From Mycobacteriales bacterium (lineage in GTDB: Bacteria > Actinomycetota > Actinomycetes > Mycobacteriales > SCTD01), in the NCBI GenBank assembly GCA_030697205.1, contig JAUYQP010000032.1, positions 62,001 through 126,000 on the forward strand: a stretch of 64,000 nucleotides of DNA, read 5' to 3'. The translations under genes were made by a program, and so were the position numbers. Each line of letters opens with the position of its first letter. The first letter of the stretch is position 1. Below the pieces are notes generated by a model that was not told the DNA's origin, made no database searches, and saw only the letters and a list, made by a program, of their open reading frames with translations. Shown here in pieces: positions 42,117-51,498 of this stretch.

Positions 42117-43639
42117 CGCTTGCCGGCCAGCCGGTCGACGAGCTCGAGCGCGGTGTCGCAGGCGTCGAGCAGCTCACCGACGTGGGCCCTGGTCCCGCGC
42201 AGGGGCTCCAGGGTCGGGACGCGCTGCAGCGACTCGCGGCCGACGTCAAAGATGACGGAGTCCCACGACGCGGCGGCGACGGCGGTGGGGTACTTCGACA
42301 GGCAGCGCCCGCGGAAGTAGGCGCGGGTGTCCTCCGGCGGGTTGAGGACAGCGTGCTGCACCTCGTCCTCGGTGACGATCGTGTCCATAGACCCGCGCGC
42401 GACGAGCCGGTTGTAGAGGCCCTTGTCGAGCCGCACGTCGGACCACTGCAGGTCGACCAGGTGCAGCTTGGCGGCGTCCCACGTCAATCCCTCGCGGTCG
42501 CGGTAGCCCTCGAGCAGGCTGAGCTTGGCCACCCAGTCGAGCTCGCGCGCCAGCGACATCGGGTCGGTGGCGAGCCGGTCGAGCACCGACTCCCAGCGGC
42601 GCAGGACGTCGTCGGTCTCGGGGTCGACGTCGGCGCCGTAGCGGTCCTCGACGAACTTGCGCGCCTGCTCGAGGTACTCCGTCTGCAGCTGCACCGCGGT
42701 GAGGTGCCGGCCGTCGCGCAGGGTCAGCAGGTGGGTCAGCGACGGGTCGTGCGACACGGCGCGCAGTGACGCGACGGGGTCGACGACCGCGAGGTCCACG
42801 CCGGTCTCGGTGAACCACCGCGCTTCGATCATCGACAGCACCAGCGAGGTGGTGCCGACCTTGAGGTACGTCGAGACCTCCGCGAGGTTGGCGTCGCCGA
42901 TGATGACGTGCAGCCGGCGGTACTTCTCCGGGTCGGCGTGCGGCTCGTCGCGGGTGTTGATGATGGGTCGCTTGAGGGTGGTCTCGAGGCCCACCTCGAC
43001 CTCGAAGAAGTCGGCGCGCTGCGACAGCTGGAAGCCGGTGCCGCGCCCGTCCTGGCCGGTCCCGACCCGACCGGCTCCGGTGACGACCTGTCGGGAGACG
43101 AAGAACGGCGTGAGGTGCCGGACGATCTCCGCGAAGGGCGTCTGACGGGCCATCAGGTAGTTCTCGTGGGTGCCGTAGGAGGCGCCCTTGCCGTCGGTGT
43201 TGTTCTTGTAGAGCTGGATCGGCGCGGTCCCCGGCACCTGCAGCGCCCGCTCCGCCGCGAGCGCCATCACCCGCTCCCCCGCCTTGTCCCACAGCACCGC
43301 GTCGCGCGGGCCGGTGACCTCCGGCGAGGAGTACTCCGGGTGTGCGTGGTCGACGTAGAGCCGCGCGCCGTTGGTGAGGATCACGTTGGCGAGGCCGAGC
43401 TCGTCGTCGGGCTCGCCGGGCGAGTGGTCGGAGCCGCCGAGGCCCACCTCGAACCCACGCGCGTCGCGCAGCGGGTTCTCCTCCTCGAAGTCCCACCGGG
43501 TACGCCGGTCCCGCGTGGGCATCGCGCCCGCGTAGCCGTTGACGACCTGGGAGCTGGCAACCATCGCGTTGACGCCCGCGACGCTCGGGACGGAGACGCC
43601 GTACTCCGTCTCGATCCCCATGACCCGCCGGCTGCTCAT
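42113..43639 (-). CDS. dop: Depupylase/Pup deamidase Dop
   Basis: This 508-residue paralogue of PafA starts with [17 protein letters not shown]. It carries the Dop-specific insertion after the first strand (a disordered loop including [18 protein letters not shown]). It shares with Paf[40 protein letters not shown] and [18 protein letters not shown]. It converts Pup-Gln to Pup-Glu and removes Pup from proteins. The start is set by TAGGCT 7 nt before the ATG. Confidence 0.96.
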   Translation of the reverse strand: MSSRRVMGIETEYGVSVPSVAGVNAMVASSQVVNGYAGAMPTRDRRTRWDFEEENPLRDARGFEVGLGGSDHSPGEPDDELGLANVILTNGARLYVDHAHPEYSSPEVTGPRDAVLWDKAGERVMALAAERALQVPGTAPIQLYKNNTDGKGASYGTHENYLMARQTPFAEIVRHLTPFFVSRQVVTGAGRVGTGQDGRGTGFQLSQRADFFEVEVGLETTLKRPIINTRDEPHADPEKYRRLHVIIGDANLAEVSTYLKVGTTSLVLSMIEARWFTETGVDLAVVDPVASLRAVSHDPSLTHLLTLRDGRHLTAVQLQTEYLEQARKFVEDRYGADVDPETDDVLRRWESVLDRLATDPMSLARELDWVAKLSLLEGYRDREGLTWDAAKLHLVDLQWSDVRLDKGLYNRLVARGSMDTIVTEDEVQHAVLNPPEDTRAYFRGRCLSKYPTAVAAASWDSVIFDVGRESLQRVPTLEPLRGTRAHVGELLDACDTALELVDRLAGKR

Positions 43640-43646
43640 GACCCCG

Positions 43647-43652
43647 AGCCTA
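43647..43652 (-). promoter_or_regulatory. Leaderless -10 element of dop
   Basis: TAGGCT on the minus strand is followed by CGGGGTC and ATG 43639. The inverted repeat at 43668 lies about 15 nt further upstream, at the place of a -35 or operator. Confidence 0.55.
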
Positions 43653-43667
43653 AGCCGCCCCCCGCCC

Positions 43668-43723
43668 CCCTTGCGTCATCAGGACTCAGGAGATGCCGCC
43701 GCGCGGGGGTTATGACGCAAGGG
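43668..43723. repeat. Intergenic inverted repeat, family B copy 1
   Basis: CCCTTGCGTCAT (43668-43679) and ATGACGCAAGGG (43712-43723) are perfect 12-bp arms around 32 nt. The loop contains CTCAGGAGATGCC. The element lies between the divergent dop and Tat-hydrolase genes. A copy of the same length and with the same core occurs at 55725. Confidence 0.7.
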
Positions 43724-43778
43724 CCGGTGAACCGCGGATCCCCCGCGGGCGAACGCCTCCACCGTGCAGGATGGTCGG

Positions 43779-44636
43779 ATGACGCGACGACGGGCGCTCG
43801 GGGTGCTCGGGGCCGCCGTCGCCGGTGCCGCGGGCCTGCTGGGGCTGCGCGAGCTCGCCCGCACCGCCCCGGATCCGGTCGTCGTCGCCGGCACGACGCG
43901 CACCATCGACCGCTTCGCCGACCACGCGAGCGGCGAGGGCGAGTGGTGGGTGCCACCGGGCGCCACCGGGCCGCTGCCGACGGTCGTGCTGGTCCACGGC
44001 GGCTACTGGCGGGCCGGCTTCGACCGGACCCTCGAGGACGCCCTCGCCGCGGACCTCGCCGGCCGCGGGTTCCTCGTCTGGAACCTCGACTACCGCCCCT
44101 CCACGACGGCCTTCCCGACGACCCTCACCGATGCCGCACAGGCCTACGACCACCTCGTCACCGGGGTCCACGCCGACCGGGTCGACCGGTCGCGCGTCGC
44201 GGTCGCGGGCCACTCCGCCGGCGGACACCTCGCGCTGTGGCTCGCCAGCCGGCCGCGGCTGCCGGACGGCCACCCGGTCCGGACCCCCGCGGTCGTGCCG
44301 GCGCTGTGCGTGGCGCAGGCCCCGGTGGCCGACCTCGTCGAGGCCCACCGCCTCGGCCTCGGCGGCGGTGCGGTCGCGGCGCTGCTCGACGGCTCGCCAC
44401 GTGACCACCCGGACCGCTACGCCGTCGCGGACCCGGCCCAGCTCGCGCCGTCAGGGGTCCGCACCGTGCTCGTCCACGGTGTCGACGACAGCGTCGTCCC
44501 GATCAGCCAGAGCGAGGCCTACCTCCGGCGCGACCCCACCGCGCAGTTACGACGGGTCGCCGGCGGGCACTTCGAGCACCTCGACCCGCGCACCGAGGCG
44601 ATCGGTGCGCTGCGCGAGGCGCTCGCGACGCTGTAA
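43779..44636 (+). CDS. Tat-exported alpha/beta-hydrolase
   Basis: This 285-residue protein begins with a twin-arginine signal (MTRRRALGVLGAAVAGAAG). The hydrolase domain has the HGG oxyanion motif in VLVHGGYWRAGF, the nucleophile in VAGHSAGGHLALWLA, Asp in HGVDDSVVPISQ and His in GGHFEHLDP. This pattern is shared with kynurenine formamidase-like and carboxylesterase enzymes; the substrate is not known. ATG 43779 is chosen over GTG 43764 because AGGATGG lies just before it and the Tat motif starts directly after. Confidence 0.8.
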   Translation: MTRRRALGVLGAAVAGAAGLLGLRELARTAPDPVVVAGTTRTIDRFADHASGEGEWWVPPGATGPLPTVVLVHGGYWRAGFDRTLEDALAADLAGRGFLVWNLDYRPSTTAFPTTLTDAAQAYDHLVTGVHADRVDRSRVAVAGHSAGGHLALWLASRPRLPDGHPVRTPAVVPALCVAQAPVADLVEAHRLGLGGGAVAALLDGSPRDHPDRYAVADPAQLAPSGVRTVLVHGVDDSVVPISQSEAYLRRDPTAQLRRVAGGHFEHLDPRTEAIGALREALATL

Positions 44637-44660
44637 CGCCGCGGCGTACTCCTTGCGGCC

Positions 44661-46421
44661 CTAGAGGTACTGGCCGGTGTTGGAGATGGTGTCGATGGAC
44701 TTGCCGGTCTCCGTGCCCTTGGCGCTGGTGACGAGCGTGCGGATGTAGACGATCCGCTCGCCCTTCTTGCCCGAGATCCGGGCCCAGTCGTCGGGGTTGG
44801 TGGTGTTGGGCAGGTCCTCGTTCTCCTTGAACTCGTCGATGCACGCGGTGAGCAGGTGCTGCATCCGCAGCCCCTTCTGCGTGGTCTCGAGGAAGTCCTT
44901 GATGGCCATCTTCTTGGCGCGGGCCACGATGTTCTCGATCATGGCGCCGGAGTTGAAGTCCTTGAAGTACAGGACCTCCTTGTCACCGTTGGCGTAGGTC
45001 ACCTCGAGGAAGCGGTTCTCCTCCCCCTCGGTGTAGATGCGCTCGACGACGCCCTGCACCATCGCGGCCAGCGTGGCCTCGCGGGAGCCGCCGTGCTCGG
45101 CGAGGTCCTCGGCGTGCAGCGGCAGCTCGGTGACGAGGTACTTGCCGAAGATGTCCTTCGCCGCCTCGGCGTCAGGCCGCTCGATCTTGATCTTCACGTC
45201 GAGGCGACCGGGTCGCAGGATCGCCGGGTCGATCATGTCCTCGCGGTTCGAGGCGCCGATGACGACGACGTTCTCGAGGGTCTCGACGCCGTCGATCTCG
45301 GCCAGCAGCTGCGGCACGATCGTGGTCTCGACATCGGAGCTCACGCCGGACCCGCGGGTGCGGAAGATGGACTCCATCTCGTCGAAGAAGACGATGACGG
45401 GCGTGCCCTCCGACGCCTTCTCGCGGGCCCGCTGGAAGATCAGCCGGATCTGGCGCTCGGTCTCGCCGACGTACTTGTTGAGCAGCTCCGGGCCCTTGAT
45501 GTTGAGGAAGTAGGCGCGGCCCTCGGGCTTGCCGGTGACCTCCGCGACCTTCTTCGCCAGGGAGTTCGCCACCGCCTTGGCGATGAGGGTCTTGCCGCAG
45601 CCGGGCGGGCCGTAGAGCAGGACGCCCTTGGGCGGGCGGAGCTGGTGCTCCTTGAACAGCTCCTTGTGCAGGAACGGCAGCTCGACCGCATCGCGGATCG
45701 CCTCGATCTGCGACGCGAGACCGCCGATGTCGGAGTAGTCGATGTCGGGGACCTCTTCGAGGACGAGCTCCTCGACCTCGCTCTTGGGGATCCGCTCGTA
45801 GACATAGCCGCTGCGGGTCTCCAGCAGCAGCGAGTCACCGGCCTTGATGGGCGTGTCGAGCAGCGAGTCGGCGAGCATCACGACCCGCTCCTCGTCGGTG
45901 TGACCGACGACCAGCGCGCGGTCCCCGCCCTCGAGGACCTCCTTGAGAACGACGACGTCGCCCTGCTTCTCGAAGGCCAGAGCACGTACGACGTTCAAGG
46001 CCTCGTTGAGCATGACCTCCTGGCCACGGCGCAGGTCGTCGAGCTCCACCTCGGGGCTCACGGTCACACGGAGCTTGCGGCCACCGGTGAAGACGTCGAC
46101 GGTGTCGTCGTCGTGGCGCGACAGGAAGACGCCGTACCCGCTCGGCGGCTGAGCGAGCCGCTCGACCTCCTCCTTCAGCGCCACGATCTGGTCGCGTGCT
46201 TCCTTGAGGGTGTTGACGAGCCGGTCGTTCTGCCCGGACGCGCCGGCGAGTGACTCCTGGGCCTGGGCGAGACGTTCCTCGAGCTGGCGGACCTGGCGCG
46301 GGGAGTCGGAGAGGCGGCGCCGCAGGACGGCGATCTCCTCCTCGAGGTGCGCCACCTGCGCGGTCAGGTCCGAGACCTCACGCGGGCGCTCCTCGGAGCT
46401 CCCTGAACGTGTGCTTGCCAC
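44661..46421 (-). CDS. mpa: Proteasome-associated AAA ATPase (ARC/Mpa)
   Basis: This 586-residue ring ATPase unfolds pupylated proteins. An N-terminal coiled coil (about 15-95) binds Pup, followed by two OB-fold domains (about 96-235). The AAA domain has Walker [21 protein letters not shown], Walker [20 protein letters not shown] and sensor [20 protein letters not shown]-like residues. The C-terminal GQYL docks into the PrcA ring. Start GTG 46421; a possible -10 TAGGAT lies about 40 nt upstream. Confidence 0.97.
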   Translation of the reverse strand: MASTRSGSSEERPREVSDLTAQVAHLEEEIAVLRRRLSDSPRQVRQLEERLAQAQESLAGASGQNDRLVNTLKEARDQIVALKEEVERLAQPPSGYGVFLSRHDDDTVDVFTGGRKLRVTVSPEVELDDLRRGQEVMLNEALNVVRALAFEKQGDVVVLKEVLEGGDRALVVGHTDEERVVMLADSLLDTPIKAGDSLLLETRSGYVYERIPKSEVEELVLEEVPDIDYSDIGGLASQIEAIRDAVELPFLHKELFKEHQLRPPKGVLLYGPPGCGKTLIAKAVANSLAKKVAEVTGKPEGRAYFLNIKGPELLNKYVGETERQIRLIFQRAREKASEGTPVIVFFDEMESIFRTRGSGVSSDVETTIVPQLLAEIDGVETLENVVVIGASNREDMIDPAILRPGRLDVKIKIERPDAEAAKDIFGKYLVTELPLHAEDLAEHGGSREATLAAMVQGVVERIYTEGEENRFLEVTYANGDKEVLYFKDFNSGAMIENIVARAKKMAIKDFLETTQKGLRMQHLLTACIDEFKENEDLPNTTNPDDWARISGKKGERIVYIRTLVTSAKGTETGKSIDTISNTGQYL

Positions 46422-46584
46422 GCTGTCACCATCCCGTCACGCAGTCGGGCGTCCTTCGCTCGCATCCTACGTACGTCGCCAACGGCTCCGCCGTTCGCCG
46501 TGCCGTGCGGGTACCCATCGGCAGCGCGGGCCGTGCGCTGAGGGTCACGCGCACCTGCGACGGGTGGGCGGGCGGCTTTCGCCG

Positions 46585-46590
46585 TACTGT
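46585..46590 (+). promoter_or_regulatory. Leaderless -10 element of the ferredoxin remnant
   Basis: TACTGT is followed by GCGGGT and GTG 46597. The promoter looks intact although the gene behind it is truncated. Confidence 0.5.
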
Positions 46591-46596
46591 GCGGGT

Positions 46597-46716
46597 GTGT
46601 CCGACGAGCTGGTCCGCGTCGACCAGGACCTGTGCACCGGTGACGGGCTGTGCGTGCAGTACGCCCCCGAGGTGTTCATCGGCATGCCGGCCGTGCCGTC
46701 ACGGCTGTCCGCCTGA
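46597..46716 (+). pseudogene. Truncated [3Fe-4S]-type ferredoxin
   Basis: The first 27 codons match the ferredoxin commonly found beside mpa/arc (VRVDQDLCTGDGLCVQYAP with EVF). The reading then turns to IGMPAVPSRLSA and stops at 39 residues. The C-terminal half with the last cysteines is missing and is not found in another frame nearby. The intact promoter suggests a recent deletion, perhaps one that brought the next gene close. Confidence 0.65.
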
Positions 46717-46720
46717 CCCC

Positions 46721-47666
46721 GTGACTGACGACGAGGGCCTGCCGCGGCCGCTCGTCACGATCAGCGGCGGGCCGGTCGACCTGCAGCAGGGCGACGTCCT
46801 GGGGGTCGAGCCCGGTCCTCGGCGCGGTCCGGTCGACGTCGCCCGCACCGTCCTCGGCTGGCAGCCCCGCCGTGACGTGCGGACCCCGCTGACGGCCGCA
46901 GCAGCGGTGGTGCTGCTCGCCGGAGCCGTCAGCGCCGTGGCTCTCGAGCTGCGCCCGGTGTCCACCGTGCCGGCCGACGTCGTGGCCGCCACCCTGGCCA
47001 CCGGCAGCTACCGCGTCGAGCTGCGCCGACGAGACCGAGGGTGACGCGTCGCCCGACCGCGCCGTGCTCGACGTGGACCTCGGTGAGGAGGCCTTCCGCT
47101 TCGAGGTGTCGACGTCGTCACCGTCCGGGCAGGGGGTGTCCTTCGGGGTCGTCACGATCGGGGACGACACGTGGACGCGGTTCCCGTCGCCCGAGGCACT
47201 GGCCCGCGACGAGCTGGGTGCGGAGCCCTCCGACGAGGCGGTCTGGCTGCGCAGCGACACCGACGCCGAGCAGAGCGCCCAGCTGCTGGGCACCGAGGCG
47301 GGACTGCGCGACCTGCTGGCCGACGCGCGGGTCGTGCGCGAGCTGCCCGACGGCCGAGTCGGTGACGACGAGGTGCGGCGCGTGGTCGTGGCGCTGACCG
47401 ACCCGGCCAGCGACAGCGACGGCGACAACGACAGCGCTGCCGACGATGCCGACGCGCTGGCCGGGGCCGATGAGACCGACGAGGTCGAGGCGCAGATGTC
47501 GGTCGACGACGAGGGCCGGCTGCGTCAGCTGGTGCTCGTCGACGACGAGGGCCGCAGTCAGGTGCGCAGCACCCTGGAGCTGTCGCGCTTCGGTGACGAC
47601 CTCGACATCGAGCCGCCCCCGGCCGATCAGGTCCGCGAGGGCGGCAGCGGTCTGTTCGGCACCTGA
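46721..47666 (+). pseudogene. Single-pass membrane protein of unknown function, split by a frameshift
   Basis: The first part (GTG 46721 to a stop at 47044) has a cytoplasmic region of about 60 residues (LVTISGGPVDLQQGDVLG) and one membrane segment (PLTAAAAVVLLAGAVSAVAL). It ends in nonsense after YRVEL. The frame one base later continues with DETEGDASPDRAVLDVDLGE from about 47028 and runs to 47666 with an acidic Asp-rich stretch. Removing one C near 47024-47030 joins them into one protein of about 314 residues. The C-terminal part would be extracytoplasmic. It may be a sequencing error; no family is recognised. Confidence 0.6.
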
Positions 47667-47797
47667 CCCCGCGGGAGCGCCCCGCCAGAGCGGGGTGCGG
47701 CGGAAGTGCGTGCAGGTGGCGGCCGCGCCCCGGGTGACGCGCCCCGACCCGCCGTGGCGGCGACAAGGCCCTCTCGAGCGCACGCAGTCCCGCCGGA

Positions 47798-47886
47798 GGT
47801 CCTTGCTGCTTCCAGTCCCGCGCCGCTACCAGCCTGCTCCCGCAGCGCCAGCGCCAGTGGAGCGAGGACTGGAAGCAGGAAGGACC
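47798..47886. repeat. Intergenic long inverted repeat, family A-like copy 3
   Basis: Arms GGTCCTTGCTGCTTCCAGTCC (47798-47818, 21 nt) and 47866-47886 pair at 20 of 21 positions, around a 47-nt loop with shorter inner arms. The outermost CCTTGCTGC is identical to the family A copies at 7280 and 14594, while the inner part of the arm differs. It lies between the convergent membrane-protein and trmI genes. Confidence 0.7.
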
Positions 47887-47898
47887 GCAAGAGCCGCC

Positions 47899-48834
47899 CT
47901 ACGGCAGCTGCGGCCGGAAGGGGGTCTTCGGTGCGGAGGGGTCGGGTGCGTCCGCGGAGGTGTCCGTCGACTCGGTCACGGGCTCGCCGTACATCCCCTT
48001 GGACGGCCGGCGCCGGCGCAGCGGCGGCTCCACCCCGTCGGCGAGGCGGCGGGTCGTGCAGAGGAAGCCGGTGTGGCCGACCATCCGGTGCTGCGGCCGG
48101 ACCGCGAGCCCCTCGACGTGCCACCCGCGGGCCATCGTCTCCCAGGATTCCGGCTCGGTGAAGCTGCCGTGCGCGCGCATCGCCTCGACCGTGGTCGACA
48201 GCTGGGTGGTGGTCGCGACGTAGCAGCACAAGACGCCGCCGGGGCGCAGGGCGCGGGCCACCGCGTCGAGGCACTCCCAGGGCGCGAGCATGTCGAGGAC
48301 CACGCGGTCGGCGTCGGTCTCGTCGAGCTCGTCCTGCAGCGACCCGACCGTGATGGACCACGCCGGGTGCGGCCCGCCGAAGAAGCGCTCGACGTTGGCC
48401 CGGGCGATGTCGGCGAAGTCCTGGCGGCGCTCGTACGACGACAACCGACCCCCGTCACCCACGGCGCGCAGCAGCGACATGGACAGCGCGCCGGACCCCA
48501 CGCCCGCCTCGATGACGTGCGCGCCGGGGAAGACGTCGGCCATCCCGACGATGTTGGCGCTGTCCTTGGGGTAGACGACCTGGGCGCCGCGCGGCATCGA
48601 CAGGACGTAGTCCGGCAGCAGCGGGCGCAGGGCGAGGTACTCCGTCACGCCTATCCGCACGACGACGCCCTCGGGCCCGCCGAGCAGGCTGTCGTGCTCG
48701 AGGATCCCCTTGTGGGTGTGGAACTGCTTGCCCGCCTCGAGCGTGATGGTGTGCATCCGCCCCTTGGGGTCGGTCAGCTGCACCTGGTCGTCGGGGCGCA
48801 GGGGCCCGCGGCGTCGTTCCGCTCCTGTGGTCAC
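47899..48834 (-). CDS. trmI: tRNA (adenine-58-N1)-methyltransferase
   Basis: This 311-residue SAM-dependent enzyme makes m1A58 in the T-loop of tRNAs and works as a homotetramer. An N-terminal beta domain is followed by a Rossmann fold with motif I GAHVIEAGVGSGALSMSLLR. LDMLAPWECLDAVARALRPG and CYVATTTQLSTTVEAMRAHG follow, and a C-terminal charged extension closes the protein. Its position after mpa/arc is common in actinobacteria. TAGCCT lies 9 nt before the GTG start. Confidence 0.92.
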   Translation of the reverse strand: MTTGAERRRGPLRPDDQVQLTDPKGRMHTITLEAGKQFHTHKGILEHDSLLGGPEGVVVRIGVTEYLALRPLLPDYVLSMPRGAQVVYPKDSANIVGMADVFPGAHVIEAGVGSGALSMSLLRAVGDGGRLSSYERRQDFADIARANVERFFGGPHPAWSITVGSLQDELDETDADRVVLDMLAPWECLDAVARALRPGGVLCCYVATTTQLSTTVEAMRAHGSFTEPESWETMARGWHVEGLAVRPQHRMVGHTGFLCTTRRLADGVEPPLRRRRPSKGMYGEPVTESTDTSADAPDPSAPKTPFRPQLP

Positions 48835-48843
48835 AAGGAGTCG

Positions 48844-48849
48844 AGGCTA
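48844..48849 (-). promoter_or_regulatory. -10 element of trmI
   Basis: TAGCCT on the minus strand is followed by 9 nt and GTG 48834, so the leader is two or three nucleotides at most. Confidence 0.5.
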
Positions 48850-48868
48850 GTAGGCCCCAGGGAGTGCC

Positions 48869-49984
48869 TCAGGGCGTGACGGCCTTGGCGACGTCGGCGA
48901 CCGACACCACCCGCACCTCGCCGGTGGCCGGGTCGGACGTGACGTACTCCGTCGCGGGGTGCCGCCGCAGCGCCTCCAGCAGCGGCTCCCCCGACAGGGT
49001 CGGGTCGAGCACCATGCCGTCGACGATGCGGCGAGCGACGGTCCCGACGGTGACCCAGGGCCGACGCGCCTCGGGCGTCGCGAGGACCGCGGCCTCGTTG
49101 ACGACAGCCTCGAGCCGGTCGGCGGAGTCCACGACGACGACCCCGCTCACCCCGGCCTCCTGGGCACGTCGCACGGCCTCGGACAGCGGCAGGGTCGAGG
49201 GCACCCGGATGGCCGGTCGGGCGAGCGCCACGACGCTGACCTCGGGCAGCTTGGTCATCACCTGCGACCGCCGCAGGGCCGCGGTCGCGCCGGAGAAGAT
49301 GACGGCGGACATGAGCGCGGAGACCAGCACCTCGAAGATGCCCACGTCGTAGTCGAGCGCCGCCGGCACGATGCCCACGAGCAGGACGGGTACGCCGACG
49401 AGGGCCACCGCCTGTCCGGCGCGGGCCGCCGCACGGGTGGCCCGCTCGGCGTCGCCACCGAGGTGCCAGGCGACGGCGCGCACGACCCGCCCGCCGTCGA
49501 GCGGCAGGCCCGGCAGCAGGTTGAAGACGGCGACGGCGCCGTTGACGTAGGTCAGCAGCAGGCAGATCGCGGCTGCCACGGAACCCTCGGCGAAGGCGTC
49601 ACCGACGACCAGCGCTGCGCCAGCGCTGCAGAGCAGCAACGAGACCATCGGCCCGCTGATCGCGACGGCGTACTCCCTCGCCGGGGTCTGGGGGGGCTCG
49701 GTGATCTCGGTGAGGCCGGCGAGCAGGGTGATGGTGATGGACTTCACCGGCAGGCCGAGCAGCCGGGCGACGACGCAGTGCCCGATCTCGTGCAGCAGCA
49801 CCGACAGGCCGAGCAGCAGCGCGAGACCTGCGGCGATGCCGTAGGCCCGCGCGGTCGTCGTCTCGTCCTGCAGCTGCCGGCCGAACTGCAGCACGATGAA
49901 GGCCGCGAAGAGGAACCACGACGGGGCCACCAGGACGGGTACGCCGAGGACGCGTCCGACCTGCAGGCCTCCTCTCGGGGTCAC
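48869..49984 (-). CDS. Site-2 protease family zinc metalloprotease with CBS domains
   Basis: This 371-residue M50 intramembrane protease has the zinc motif LSVLLHEIGHCVVARLLGLP. The second conserved block is VFNLLPGLPLDGGRVVRAVA (NxxPxxPLDGG), and at least six hydrophobic segments are present. Two CBS domains fill the last 130 residues. There is no PDZ domain. It is of the Rip3-like type, with nucleotide sensing by the CBS pair. GTG 49984 follows TAAGGT at 6 nt. Confidence 0.9.
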   Translation of the reverse strand: MTPRGGLQVGRVLGVPVLVAPSWFLFAAFIVLQFGRQLQDETTTARAYGIAAGLALLLGLSVLLHEIGHCVVARLLGLPVKSITITLLAGLTEITEPPQTPAREYAVAISGPMVSLLLCSAGAALVVGDAFAEGSVAAAICLLLTYVNGAVAVFNLLPGLPLDGGRVVRAVAWHLGGDAERATRAAARAGQAVALVGVPVLLVGIVPAALDYDVGIFEVLVSALMSAVIFSGATAALRRSQVMTKLPEVSVVALARPAIRVPSTLPLSEAVRRAQEAGVSGVVVVDSADRLEAVVNEAAVLATPEARRPWVTVGTVARRIVDGMVLDPTLSGEPLLEALRRHPATEYVTSDPATGEVRVVSVADVAKAVTP

Positions 49985-49990
49985 CCCCGC

Positions 49991-49996
49991 ACCTTA
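49991..49996 (-). promoter_or_regulatory. Leaderless -10 element of the site-2 protease built on the preceding stop codon
   Basis: TAAGGT on the minus strand begins with the TAA stop (49996-49994) of the 124-residue hypothetical gene. Six nucleotides follow before GTG 49984. Confidence 0.5.
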
Positions 49997-50368
49997 CGTG
50001 GCGTTGCTCGGTGTCCTGCCCGACCAGGCCACCCGACTGCCCACGGGGGCCACGTGGTGGAGGTCGACGCCGTGCAGGGCGGCGGTCCGCGCGGCGGCGG
50101 CGGCGTCGGCCGCGACGGCCACCAACCGGCCACCCGGGGCGAGGGCCAGCACGGCTGCGGGCACGTCGTGCGCGGCCACCGCGACCGCCACGTCAGCGGC
50201 GCGGGAGGCGGCCGGGGGCTCGTCCGGCTCGTCCGGCTCGACCGGTCCGGCACCCGCGAGCAGGGCGCGCCGCAGGACGTCACCGCCGCCGAGCACCACC
50301 ACGGACTGACCCGCGCGCACCCCCGCGAGCGCGGTGAGCACGGCGGCGAGCTCGCGGTCCCCTGTCAT
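49994..50368 (-). CDS. Hypothetical 124-residue Ala/Val-rich protein
   Basis: The ATG has GGGAGG at a good distance. The product reads like part of a Rossmann fold (SVVVLGGGDVLRRALLAGAG, VLALAPGGRLVAVAADAAA) with an acidic, Pro-rich insert (PVEPDEPDEPPAA), but it is too short for a full enzyme. It might be a remnant of a methyltransferase or dehydrogenase. It lies between the site-2 protease and the divergent RecB-type nuclease. Confidence 0.45.
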   Translation of the reverse strand: MTGDRELAAVLTALAGVRAGQSVVVLGGGDVLRRALLAGAGPVEPDEPDEPPAASRAADVAVAVAAHDVPAAVLALAPGGRLVAVAADAAAAARTAALHGVDLHHVAPVGSRVAWSGRTPSNAT

Positions 50369-50470
50369 CACGCACCGCCTCCCTGACCTGACCCGACTCC
50401 CGGAGCCTGCCACCACCGGCGTCGTCCACAGGGGGTGGCGCGCGTCCCCGGTCTTGTCCCAGCCCGGACC

Positions 50471-50476
50471 TACCCT
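50471..50476 (+). promoter_or_regulatory. Leaderless -10 element of the RecB-type nuclease
   Basis: TACCCT is followed by GGCGCC and ATG 50483. Confidence 0.55.
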
Positions 50477-50482
50477 GGCGCC

Positions 50483-51358
50483 ATGTCCGCTGCCGTCGAC
50501 CTTCCACTGCCCGTCGTGGGGTCGCTGTCGCCGTCGCGCGCGGGCGACTTCATGACCTGCCCCTTGCTGTTCCGCCTGCGCACGATCGACCGGCTGCCCT
50601 CGCCGCCGTCGTCGGCGGCGACCCGCGGCACGCTCGTCCACTCGGTGCTGGAGCGGCTGTTCGACCTGCCCGCCGACGAGCGGACCCCTGAGGCTGCTGC
50701 AGCCCTGCTGCAGCCGGAGTGGGACCGCCTCGTCGAGGCCGAGCCCGAGGTCGCCGGGCTGTTCGCCGACGAGACCGAGCTGGCGGCCTGGCTGGTGAGC
50801 GCGAAGGGCCTGCTCGACGGCTACTTCACCCTCGAGGACCCGCGGCGCTACGAGCCGGCCGAGCGGGAGTCCTACGTCGAGGTCGTCCTCGACGGCGGTC
50901 TGCGCCTGCGCGGCATCGTCGACCGCCTCGACGTCTCCCCCGACGGCCGGCTGCGCATCGTCGACTACAAGACCGGCCGCTCGCCCAACGAGGCGTACGA
51001 GGGCAAGGTCCTGTTCCAGATGAAGTTCTACGCGCTCGTCATCTGGCGCACCCGCGGCAGCATCCCGGCGCTGCTGCAGCTGATGTACCTCGGCGACACC
51101 CAGGTCCTGCGCTACGTCCCCGACGAGGCGGACCTGCTCGCCACCGAGCGCAAGCTGCTGGCCCTGTGGGCCGCGATCGAGCGGGCCACGCAGCTGCGCG
51201 ACTTCCCGCCGCGGGCGTCCAAGCTCTGCGACTGGTGCGACCACCAGGCGCTGTGCCCGGAGTTCGGCGGGACGCCGCCGGCCTGGCCCGAGGACGCCGT
51301 GTCCCGGCTGGCGCTGTCGTCGACCGCCGCGATCCCGGCGCAGGACACAGCGGAGTAG
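50483..51358 (+). CDS. RecB/Cas4-like PD-(D/E)XK nuclease with Fe-S cluster
   Basis: This 291-residue stand-alone nuclease has the active-site region RGTLVHSVLERLF (His), GIVDRLDVSPDG with LRIVDYKTGRSP (Asp and Lys of PD-(D/E)XK) and QMKFYALVIWR. Cysteines in FMTCPLLFRLR and CDWCDHQALCPEF form the AddB/Cas4-type iron-sulfur site. No cas genes or CRISPR repeats are nearby. The place next to trmI and the site-2 protease is conserved as far as I recall. The role is presumably DNA repair. Confidence 0.88.
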   Translation: MSAAVDLPLPVVGSLSPSRAGDFMTCPLLFRLRTIDRLPSPPSSAATRGTLVHSVLERLFDLPADERTPEAAAALLQPEWDRLVEAEPEVAGLFADETELAAWLVSAKGLLDGYFTLEDPRRYEPAERESYVEVVLDGGLRLRGIVDRLDVSPDGRLRIVDYKTGRSPNEAYEGKVLFQMKFYALVIWRTRGSIPALLQLMYLGDTQVLRYVPDEADLLATERKLLALWAAIERATQLRDFPPRASKLCDWCDHQALCPEFGGTPPAWPEDAVSRLALSSTAAIPAQDTAE

Positions 51359-51498
51359 ACAGGGGCGTCAGACGGGGACGACTCGGGCACCGGCGGTTTC
51401 CGGCGTACTCCCCCGTCGTGTCCCTGAGGTAGGAAACCAGGGTGCGCTCGGGGTCCTGCCCTGGTGTGCTGCCGCCTGACCCCGGCCAGGGTTCCCGC

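Noticed and set aside
50483-51358. Cas4 of a CRISPR system.
   Set aside because: The nuclease has the Cas4/RecB fold and Fe-S cysteines, but there are no repeats with spacers or other cas genes anywhere in the window.
51395-51438. GGTTTCC/GGAAACC inverted repeat before the ABC transporter.
   Set aside because: Only 7 bp arms with 30 nt between, and no second copy or promoter link; it can be chance.
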